A stretch of 8,076 nucleotides of DNA from Gallionella sp. GTDB taxonomy: Bacteria > Pseudomonadota > Gammaproteobacteria > Burkholderiales > Gallionellaceae. Below the pieces are notes generated by a model that saw only the letters and a list, made by a program, of their open reading frames with translations, did no database searches and was not told where the DNA came from. Location of the stretch: positions 1 to 8,076 of the forward strand of contig JANLID010000009.1 of NCBI GenBank assembly GCA_024654105.1, given 5' to 3'. Made by a program: the position numbers and the translations under genes. Positions 1-4,777 of this stretch are shown piece after piece (the stretch's first letter is position 1; the number at the start of each line of letters is the position of its first letter).

Positions 1-1
1 T

Positions 2-325
2 GATACGCTAACATTTTCGGGTGTCATTTGTAATCTTGCGCAACCTTTTACATTGAAGAGCTTAAGCGGAACAAGATCAACTTATTTCTACCTCATTCCC
101 GGAAATGGTACCGGGATGTTCGGGAGTTACACTAATGCAACGATAATATCCGCCAGGTGTGATGCTAAAGGCATGGGAGATTACACAATCAGCCGTGGAA
201 ATGATGGCGCGCTTCTGGTTTATTTGAAAGGTTCTGTCACTGTGACATGCTTAAACACGGGCGACTTTAGCAGCGTAGAAGCTTATGACCTTACGCTAAT
301 TCCAACCGTAGCTGCGTGCCCATAG
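2..325 (+). CDS. Unrecognised protein, C-terminal fragment (5' end outside window)
   Basis: The reading frame is open from base 2 to a TAG stop at 323-325, so at least 107 residues are visible and the true start lies upstream of the window. A TTG at 53 is only an internal codon, because the frame stays open before it. I do not recognise a family. The visible part is rich in Thr, Ser, Gly and Asn, has alternating hydrophobic/polar stretches suggestive of beta structure, and contains four widely spaced cysteines, the last in the C-terminal Ala-Ala-Cys-Pro. No membrane segment is evident. That composition would fit an exported or surface protein with disulfides, but this is inference. Its base composition is clearly more AT-rich than earP and efp next door, which hints at a different origin. 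It is followed by 146 bp without a gene. The coding call itself is moderate, since only one end is seen. Confidence 0.55.
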   Translation, partial: DTLTFSGVICNLAQPFTLKSLSGTRSTYFYLIPGNGTGMFGSYTNATIISARCDAKGMGDYTISRGNDGALLVYLKGSVTVTCLNTGDFSSVEAYDLTLIPTVAACP

Positions 326-471
326 ATAATCTTAATATCTCATGCCAATCTGCTACGGATATCATGAACGGATAAGGACAGCGATCATTTATTGCTTGTT
401 TTAGCCATGGATGAGAGAAAAACGCATATGCAGAGCAAGCATGTTTTCTAGCAGCTGGGTGGAGTCATTGC
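326..471. other. Intergenic spacer upstream of earP
   Basis: This 146-bp AT-rich stretch separates the left-edge ORF from earP. It holds the earP ribosome binding site at its right end (GGTGGAG at 458-464, seven bases before the ATG). A short inverted pair, TGCTTG near 393-398 and CAAGCA near 436-441, could fold loosely but has no T-tract. I see no convincing sigma70 promoter or terminator. Confidence 0.4.
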
Positions 472-1659
472 ATGACGAATGAGCGCGAAATGCCGCGCAG
501 TTGCGATATTTTTTGCAATGTCATCGACAACTATGGCGACATCGGCGTGTGCTGGCGGCTGGCGCGGCTACTGACGCATGAGCACGGCCTTGCCGTCAGG
601 CTGTGGGGGGACGATCTGGGCAGTCTGGCCAGGCTGTGCCATGAGGCGGATGCGGCGCGGGACATCCAGCGTTGCAGGGGCGTGGAAGTGCGGCGCTGGG
701 TCAAACCGTTTGTCGAAGCGCAACCTGCCGAGCTGGTGATCGAAGCGTTCGCCTGCAAGTTGCCGCAAAGCTATATCGAAGCGATGGCCGCACAGCAGCG
801 ATCCGTCTGGATCAACCTCGAATATCTGAGCGCCGAAGATTGGGTGGCTGGCTGCCACAAACTGCCTTCGCCGCACCCGAGTCTGCCGCTTACCAAATAC
901 TTTTTCTTTCCCGGCTTTACACGGCAGACCGGCGGCTTGCTGCTGGAGCGCGACCTGTTCGCGCGGCGCGATGCGTTCCAGAATGATGCCGCACAGCAGT
1001 GGGCATTCTGGCAATCGTTCGGCATGGAAATGCCGTGCGCGGAGACGCTGAAAATCTCGCTGTTCGGCTACGAAAATGATGCTCTGGCCGGCTTGTTCGA
1101 TGCCTGGGCAAACGGCGCGCAGCCGGTGCTGTGCCTCGTGCCGGAAGGACGTATCCTGCCGCAAGCCGGGCAGTATTTCGGCGATGCCGCGCCACGCGCG
1201 GGCAACAGCTACACACGCGGCAGCCTGCAGGTGCGCGTGCTGCCGTTCGTCGAGCAGGAGGGCTACGACGAACTATTGTGGGCGTGCGATGTCAATTTCG
1301 TCCGTGGCGAAGACTCCTGCGTCCGCGCGCAATGGGCGGCCAAGCCATTCGTGTGGCAGATTTACCCGCAGCACGATGCGGTGCACTGGCAAAAACTGCA
1401 AGCCTTTCTGAACCGGTACAGCGCGCCGCTCGATGCAGCGGCAGAACAGGCGGTGCAAGGCCTGTGGCGGGCATGGAACAGCGGTCGTGGAGCAGGACAG
1501 GCATGGCCGGCTTTCGCCGCTGTCCGTGGCAAGTTGGACTCCTGCGCTCAAGGCTGGGCGCAGGAATTGGCAGAAAACAATCTGGCGTTGAATTTGCTGG
1601 ATTTTTACAAAAAAATCGGTACAATGCGCGCCTTCAAAATTGAGGGGCAGCAAACATGA
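472..1659 (+). CDS. earP: EF-P arginine rhamnosyltransferase EarP
   Basis: EarP is a cytoplasmic GT-B inverting glycosyltransferase (formerly DUF2331) that transfers rhamnose from TDP-rhamnose to Arg32 of elongation factor P. The 395-residue length is normal for the family. The N-terminal motif DIFCNVIDNYGDIGVCWR (residues 12-29) is the family hallmark. Its Asp19 and Asp23 align with the essential Asp13 and Asp17 of the Pseudomonas enzyme. The C-terminal donor-binding region is seen as the FVEQEGYDELLWACD stretch followed by RGEDS (Glu280) and AQWAAKPFVWQIYPQ. The ATG at 472 has a GGAG seven bases upstream, which favours it over the in-frame Met7. The stop TGA overlaps the efp start as ATGA, so the enzyme and its substrate are translationally coupled. 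The last dozen or so codons double as the leader and ribosome binding site of efp. No TDP-rhamnose synthesis genes are in the window. Confidence 0.96.
   Translation: MTNEREMPRSCDIFCNVIDNYGDIGVCWRLARLLTHEHGLAVRLWGDDLGSLARLCHEADAARDIQRCRGVEVRRWVKPFVEAQPAELVIEAFACKLPQSYIEAMAAQQRSVWINLEYLSAEDWVAGCHKLPSPHPSLPLTKYFFFPGFTRQTGGLLLERDLFARRDAFQNDAAQQWAFWQSFGMEMPCAETLKISLFGYENDALAGLFDAWANGAQPVLCLVPEGRILPQAGQYFGDAAPRAGNSYTRGSLQVRVLPFVEQEGYDELLWACDVNFVRGEDSCVRAQWAAKPFVWQIYPQHDAVHWQKLQAFLNRYSAPLDAAAEQAVQGLWRAWNSGRGAGQAWPAFAAVRGKLDSCAQGWAQELAENNLALNLLDFYKKIGTMRAFKIEGQQT
1594..1625 (+). promoter_or_regulatory. Possible efp promoter inside the earP 3' end
   Basis: Within the last codons of earP there is a TACAAT -10-like hexamer at 1620-1625, preceded by an A/T-rich run. 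The best -35-like element is TTGCTG at 1594-1599, but the 20-bp spacing is longer than the usual 16-18. EF-P is needed in far greater amount than its modifying enzyme, so a private promoter is plausible. The sequence evidence alone is weak. Confidence 0.3.
1642..1650 (+). promoter_or_regulatory. efp ribosome binding site inside earP
   Basis: GAGGGGCAG lies just upstream of the efp ATG at 1656, inside the last earP codons. It supports the efp start and provides for re-initiation after the overlapping ATGA stop/start. Confidence 0.6.
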
Positions 1660-2210
1660 AAACAGCACAAGAAGTACGCGCAGGTAACGTCATTATGGTC
1701 GGCGCAGAGCCGATGGTCGTGCTGAAGGCAGAATACAGCCGCTCCGGCCGCAACGGTTCGGTAGTCAAGATGAAGATGAAAAATCTGTTGACCGAAGCCG
1801 CCAAGGAGACTGTGTATAGCGCCGATGACAAATTTGACCAGATCATCCTGGATCGCAAGGAAGTGACTTATTCCTACTTCGCCGATCCGATGTATGTGTT
1901 CATGGACGGTGAATACAACCAGTATGAGATCGAAGCAGAAAGCATGGGCGACGCGATCAATTACATCGAAGACGCGATGCCGTGCGAAGTGGTGTTCTAC
2001 AACGACAAGGCAATTTCGGTCGAATTGCCCAACACCATCGTGCGCGAAGTCGTGTACACCGAGCCTGCTGTGCGCGGCGACACTTCCGGCAAGGTGATGA
2101 AGCCCGCCAAGATCAATACCGGTTTCGAACTGCCCGTTGCCGCGTTCATCGAGATCGGCGACAAAATCGAAATCGATACCCGCACCAACGAATTCAAGAA
2201 GCGCGCGTAA
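1656..2210 (+). CDS. efp: Elongation factor P, rhamnosylated Arg32 type
   Basis: EF-P binds between the ribosomal P and E sites and promotes peptide bond formation at consecutive prolines. The 184-residue length is standard: an N-terminal KOW-like domain (about residues 1-62) and two OB domains (about 65-127 and 128-184). The tip of the domain I loop reads SGRNG with Arg at position 32, rather than the Lys34 used in the EpmA/EpmB branch. Arg32 is exactly the residue EarP rhamnosylates, so the neighbouring gene and this residue confirm each other. The C-terminal region with IGDKIEIDTRTNEF (about 167-180) is typical of bacterial EF-P. The start ATG overlaps the earP stop and has a GAGGGG ribosome binding site. 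A strong hairpin terminator follows the stop by 14 bases. Confidence 0.98.
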   Translation: MKTAQEVRAGNVIMVGAEPMVVLKAEYSRSGRNGSVVKMKMKNLLTEAAKETVYSADDKFDQIILDRKEVTYSYFADPMYVFMDGEYNQYEIEAESMGDAINYIEDAMPCEVVFYNDKAISVELPNTIVREVVYTEPAVRGDTSGKVMKPAKINTGFELPVAAFIEIGDKIEIDTRTNEFKKRA

Positions 2211-2224
2211 TTACCATCCAGTTC

Positions 2225-2263
2225 AACAAAAATGGGGATGCAAATAGCATCCCCATTTTTGTT
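2225..2263. terminator. Bidirectional rho-independent terminator between efp and ppiC
   Basis: The arms at 2225-2241 and 2247-2263 are perfectly complementary over 17 bp with a 5-base loop (aaata). The stem core is GGGGATGC/GCATCCCC, flanked by A-runs on the left and T-runs on the right (ATTTTTGTT). It therefore works as an intrinsic terminator in both directions. It sits between the convergent ends of efp (stop 2210) and the parvulin gene (stop 2277). Confidence 0.93.
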
Positions 2264-2276
2264 AATGATCTGTCAA

Positions 2277-3062
2277 TTACTCGATCTTGACTTTTTCCCG
2301 CAGGTCGGCAATGACCTTCTGGATGGATTGCTGTTGCAGGCGTTGCTGCAGTTGCGGTTTGATTTCTTCAAACGATGGCGCTTTCATGTCGCGAATATCG
2401 TCCAGCTTGATGACGTGCCAACCGAATTGCGATTTCACCGGTTCCTTGGTGTATTCGCCCTTTTTCAGGTTAAGCATCGCATTGGCAAATTCCGGGACAA
2501 AATTGCCCGGCACATTCCATCCCAATAAACCACCCTGCGCCGCAGAGCCCATATCCTTGGATTTTTCAGCAAGTTTCTCGAATTTACCCTTCTTGCCCAG
2601 TTGTGCAATGATGTCTTTGGCTTCGGCCTCGGTTTCGACCAGAACGTGCCTGGCGTTGTATTCCTTGTTGCCAAGTTTAACTTTCAGCTTATCGTATTCC
2701 TGCTTGAGTTGATCTTCACTGATCGGGTGGCTTTTGGCGTAGTTTTGTACGAAAGCACCAGCCAGCACTTGCTGCCTGGTCAGTTCGACTTGCTGCACCA
2801 CATCCGGATTCTTGTCCAAGCCAAGTTTTGCCGCTTCCTGCACCAGCACTTCCATATTAATCATGTCCTCGCGGATTGCCTTGCGCAACTCCGGGCTGTC
2901 CGCCTGGCCTTGCGCAGTGGCAGCCTTGACGCGCATGTCGATGCGCGCCTGCGGAATGGAAACGCCGTTCACCATTGCAGCGGATTTCTCTTCGGCAAAC
3001 GCCGGGTTAATCGCCAGTGCGCCCAAAATTGCCAATGCTGCAAATTTTCCTGATTTCAACAT
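2277..3062 (-). CDS. Periplasmic parvulin-type peptidyl-prolyl isomerase (PpiC/PrsA-like)
   Basis: This is a 261-residue cis/trans prolyl isomerase and foldase. It has a cleavable signal peptide: a basic start, a hydrophobic stretch to about residue 20, then AFA before Glu24, so export to the periplasm is expected. An N-terminal chaperone-like helical region (about 30-130) precedes a single parvulin domain (about 134-223). The domain shows ARHVLV at 137-142, GGLLGW at 177-182 and SQFGWHVIKL at 211-220. The C-terminal tail is Gln-rich and helical. SurA-type proteins usually have two parvulin domains and greater length, so this is the shorter PpiC/PrsA type common in betaproteobacteria. The ATG has GAGG about seven bases upstream. 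It is the last gene of the - strand cluster and ends at the bidirectional terminator. I am confident of the family but not of a specific gene symbol. Confidence 0.93.
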   Translation of the reverse strand: MLKSGKFAALAILGALAINPAFAEEKSAAMVNGVSIPQARIDMRVKAATAQGQADSPELRKAIREDMINMEVLVQEAAKLGLDKNPDVVQQVELTRQQVLAGAFVQNYAKSHPISEDQLKQEYDKLKVKLGNKEYNARHVLVETEAEAKDIIAQLGKKGKFEKLAEKSKDMGSAAQGGLLGWNVPGNFVPEFANAMLNLKKGEYTKEPVKSQFGWHVIKLDDIRDMKAPSFEEIKPQLQQRLQQQSIQKVIADLREKVKIE

Positions 3063-3076
3063 GCTGATCCTCTTTA

Positions 3077-3094
3077 AAGTAAGTTAAGTAAGTT
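3077..3094. repeat. Two tandem copies of a 9-bp AT-rich repeat
   Basis: AAGTAAGTT occurs twice back to back at 3077-3085 and 3086-3094. The block fills most of the 30-bp gap between bolA and the parvulin gene and overlaps the bolA stop codon. It probably reflects slippage. It may tune spacing ahead of the parvulin ribosome binding site, but nothing shows a function. Confidence 0.7.
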
Positions 3095-3359
3095 AATAAA
3101 TTTCATCCGGCGTATGCGCCTGAATATTGAGCGCGTGAATATCGCGCTTCATCATTTCTCCCAGCGCGGAATATATCATACGGTGGCGCCCCATTCTATT
3201 CTTCCCGATGAACTGCATCGAGGTGATGCGCAGCACATAATGCCCACCACCACCGCGCGCGCCCAGATGCCCGGCATGCTGATGGCTTTCGTCGATAATT
3301 TCGAGCAAAACGGGCTCCAGCACGGCGAGGCGGGCACGCATGTTTTCCACACGATTCAC
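3093..3359 (-). CDS. bolA: BolA family protein
   Basis: BolA proteins are small partners of monothiol glutaredoxins in Fe-S and redox sensing, and some affect transcription and cell shape. With the GTG start at 3359 the product is 88 residues, the usual size. The family signature is FIGKNRMGRHRMIYSAL at 50-66, followed by the conserved His75 in IHAL. An earlier conserved segment, EIIDESHQHAGH, lies at 20-31 and is followed by a Gly-rich loop. I chose GTG 3359 because it overlaps the yciI stop as GTGA, has GGAAGG ten bases upstream, and gives the MNRV-type N-terminus seen in betaproteobacterial BolA. The internal ATG at residue 7 would remove part of the first helix. Upstream codons in the open frame lie inside yciI and look non-coding. 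The start overlap implies translational coupling with yciI. Confidence 0.92.
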   Translation of the reverse strand: MNRVENMRARLAVLEPVLLEIIDESHQHAGHLGARGGGGHYVLRITSMQFIGKNRMGRHRMIYSALGEMMKRDIHALNIQAHTPDEIY

Positions 3360-3658
3360 GCGGGCAACACCTTCCGGAACGGCTGTACGGTAAGCTGCGC
3401 AAATACCCCGGCGGTTGCATAGGGATCGGCATCTGCCCACTCCTGCGCGGATTGCAACGAGGCGAATTCGGCAACGATCAGGCTGCCGGTGAAGCCAACC
3501 GCACCCGGATCGACGGCATCCACTGCAGGGAAAGGGCCTGCCAGCAACAGCCGCCCCTCATTCTGCAACGCCTGCAAGCGCGCCAGGTGATCCGGGCGCG
3601 CCGCCATGCGTTTGTCCAGACTGTCTGGAGTGTCACGTCCGATGATTGCATATAACAT
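3356..3658 (-). CDS. yciI: YciI family protein
   Basis: YciI is a small, ferredoxin-like-fold family of uncertain function. Members resemble muconolactone isomerase and carry a conserved His/Asp pair. This 100-residue protein shows RPDHLARL (His24 at residues 21-28), EGRLLLAGPFPAVD (34-47), GFTGSLIVAEF (55-65) and ADADPY (75-80), all in the positions expected. The start at ATG 3658 gives the family-typical MLY N-terminus with AGG eight bases upstream. An in-frame GTG at 3667 would add three residues and has an AGGAGG eleven bases upstream, so it cannot be excluded. The gene overlaps bolA by four bases. Upstream is the structured 130-bp spacer after yciB, whose GC-rich arm ends at the AGGAGG. 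The association of yciI with yciB and bolA is a recurrent gene neighbourhood in proteobacteria. Confidence 0.93.
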   Translation of the reverse strand: MLYAIIGRDTPDSLDKRMAARPDHLARLQALQNEGRLLLAGPFPAVDAVDPGAVGFTGSLIVAEFASLQSAQEWADADPYATAGVFAQLTVQPFRKVLPA

Positions 3659-3678
3659 CAAAAGCACCTATACGATTG

Positions 3679-3684
3679 CCTCCT
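3679..3684 (-). promoter_or_regulatory. Strong Shine-Dalgarno-like AGGAGG upstream of yciI
   Basis: On the - strand AGGAGG lies 11 bases before the alternative GTG start (3667) and 20 bases before the preferred ATG (3658). It overlaps the end of a GC-rich inverted repeat arm (3681-3691), so folding could hide or expose it. Its use is not established. Confidence 0.3.
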
Positions 3685-3745
3685 CTCCCGCAGGGATTGA
3701 AGATAGCCTTTCTCGTTCGCCTCCTCGCCCGCTTGCGGGAGAGGA
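3681..3745. repeat. GC-rich inverted repeats with alternative pairing
   Basis: TCCTCTCCCGC at 3681-3691 is the exact reverse complement of GCGGGAGAGGA at 3735-3745 (11 bp). The right arm can instead pair locally with 3722-3732, forming a hairpin with one mismatch around CCCGC-TT-GCGGG. The motif resembles the dispersed CCTCTCCC/GGGAGAGG REP-like elements of many proteobacterial genomes; that link is inference. It lies between yciB and yciI and could act as a transcript-end or stability structure. Confidence 0.7.
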
Positions 3746-3782
3746 TTGAGGAGAGGGTATTGGGAGAGGATTGAGGAGAGGG
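3737..3782. repeat. 21-bp direct repeat, two exact copies
   Basis: A purine-rich 21-mer beginning GGGAGAGGATTG and ending GGAGAGGG occurs at 3737-3757 and again at 3762-3782, separated by four bases (tatt). The first copy overlaps the right arm of the GC-rich inverted repeat. The array sits directly after the yciB stop on the - strand, where it reads as a C/T-rich tract. This is a small dispersed-repeat array, not CRISPR, as there is no spacer of protospacer size. Confidence 0.85.
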
Positions 3783-3788
3783 CAAACA

Positions 3789-4331
3789 TCAGTTTGATTC
3801 CTTCTTTTCGTCCACATATTTCGCCAGCCACGCGCTTTGCGCCATAATGAATACCAGCATCAAACCGGTAAAGCCGAACAGTTTGAAGTTTACCCAGGCA
3901 TCTTCAGAGAAGTTGAACGCCACATACAGGTTGATGACGCCGAGCAACGCAAAAAACAGGCTCCACATCAGATTGACGCGATGCCAGATATGCAGCGGCA
4001 AGGCGATCTTCTCATTCAGTAACGTGCGCATCAGATTCTTGTTGAAGAATATATTCGAGAACAGCAGAATGACCGAAAAGAGCCAGTACAACACGGTAGG
4101 TTTCAGCTTGATAAAGGTCGCATCGTGCAACATCAGCGTGGCGCCGCCGAACACGGCGATGATAACAAAAGTCACCCACAGCATCACATCGACCTTGCCA
4201 TGCCGCCATTTTGTCCAGACGATCTGCACGACAGTCGCCGCAATGGCCACCGTTGTAGCGACATAGATGCCAAATACCTTGTAGGCGATGAAGAACAGGA
4301 TGATGGGAAACAAGTCGAACAGTAATTTCAT
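3789..4331 (-). CDS. yciB: Septation protein A, inner membrane protein YciB/IspZ
   Basis: YciB (septation protein A) is a polytopic inner membrane protein linked to cell division, envelope integrity and intracellular spread in Shigella; its biochemical activity is not known. The 180-residue length is normal. The sequence is mostly hydrophobic, with about five to six membrane segments near residues 4-18, 21-39, 49-67, 78-96, 117-137 and 150-170. Family-typical stretches are the LFDLFPIILFF N-terminus, KPTVLYWLFSVILL, the NKNLMRTLL loop, and WHRVNLMWSLFFA. The C-terminus is charged and cytoplasmic-looking. The ATG lies 12 bases after the msrB stop. The sequence before it is pyrimidine-rich with no Shine-Dalgarno, so translation may depend on ribosomes arriving from msrB. 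A repeat-rich spacer follows it. Confidence 0.95.
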   Translation of the reverse strand: MKLLFDLFPIILFFIAYKVFGIYVATTVAIAATVVQIVWTKWRHGKVDVMLWVTFVIIAVFGGATLMLHDATFIKLKPTVLYWLFSVILLFSNIFFNKNLMRTLLNEKIALPLHIWHRVNLMWSLFFALLGVINLYVAFNFSEDAWVNFKLFGFTGLMLVFIMAQSAWLAKYVDEKKESN

Positions 4332-4343
4332 GATGGAGGATGG

Positions 4344-4736
4344 TTAGTTGCGATCCAGCGCAAGCGCGGTCGAGTTGATGCAGAAGCGTAACCCGGTGGG
4401 CGGCGGGCCGTCCGGAAAAATATGCCCGAGGTGAGCGCCGCATTGCTTGCAGAGCACCTCCACGCGTTGCATGCCATGGCTGGTGCCGGCGCGTGACATG
4501 ACATTCTCAGGTTTGTACGGCTGCCGGAAACTCGGCCAGCCGGAGCCGGAATCGAATTTGGCATCGGAGTCGAACAACGCATTGCCGCAACACACGCAGC
4601 GGTAAATACCCGCGTCATGGCAATCCCAATATGCGCCGCTGAACGCCGGTTCGATGCCGCACTGGCGGCATACCTGGTATTGCTCCGGCGTGAGTTCCTC
4701 ATGCCATTCGGCATCGGTTTTTTCGATTGTGTCCAT
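4344..4736 (-). CDS. msrB: Peptide-methionine (R)-S-oxide reductase MsrB
   Basis: MsrB reduces the R epimer of methionine sulfoxide in proteins, normally using thioredoxin. The product has 130 residues, as expected, and no signal peptide, so it is cytoplasmic. Visible motifs are LTPEQYQV at 15-22, the zinc pairs Cys47/Cys50 and Cys96/Cys99, GSGWPSF at 64-70, GAHLGHIFPDGP at 100-111, and RFCINS with catalytic Cys119. The position that is Cys in the DSGCGWPSF version, a frequent resolving cysteine, is Ser65 here. Extra cysteines occur at 23, 26, 39 and 49, which could take over recycling. The ATG at 4736 is chosen because upstream codons of the open frame overlap phoH and lack MsrB similarity; a GGAA lies a few bases upstream. 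It sits between a palindrome after phoH and yciB, 12 bp away. Confidence 0.96.
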   Translation of the reverse strand: MDTIEKTDAEWHEELTPEQYQVCRQCGIEPAFSGAYWDCHDAGIYRCVCCGNALFDSDAKFDSGSGWPSFRQPYKPENVMSRAGTSHGMQRVEVLCKQCGAHLGHIFPDGPPPTGLRFCINSTALALDRN

Positions 4737-4753
4737 GTTTCCAAAATATGCGT

Positions 4754-4777
4754 AAGGGCACGGCGCGCCGTGCCCTT
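4754..4777. terminator. 24-bp perfect palindrome after phoH (terminator or attenuator)
   Basis: The bases 4754-4765 and 4766-4777 are exact reverse complements (AAGGGCACGGCG and its mirror). RNA from either strand would form a very stable GC-rich hairpin. On the - strand it starts right after the phoH TAA and is followed by a poor T-tract (ACGCATATTTT). On the + strand it ends in TTTTA. It may be a partial terminator or mRNA-stabilising hairpin dividing bcp-phoH from msrB-yciB. Confidence 0.65.

Noticed and set aside
53..325. Complete 90-residue gene starting at TTG 53
   Set aside because: The same frame is open back to the window edge and no ribosome binding site precedes the TTG, so the gene most likely begins outside the window.
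393..441. Terminator for the left-edge gene
   Set aside because: The TGCTTG/CAAGCA pair is only 6 bp with a loop of over 30 bases and no T-tract.
568..1164. 198-codon open frame on the - strand opposite earP
   Set aside because: It lies fully inside the well-supported earP gene, has an Arg/Gln/His-rich composition typical of an antisense shadow of GC-rich coding DNA, and no family signature.
3360..3440. Longer BolA starting at 3440
   Set aside because: The extra residues overlap yciI and are Arg/Cys-rich without family similarity. GTG 3359 fits the GTGA overlap and the family N-terminus.
3737..3782. CRISPR-like array
   Set aside because: There are only two copies of a purine-rich 21-mer with a 4-bp gap, no spacers of proper length and no cas genes.
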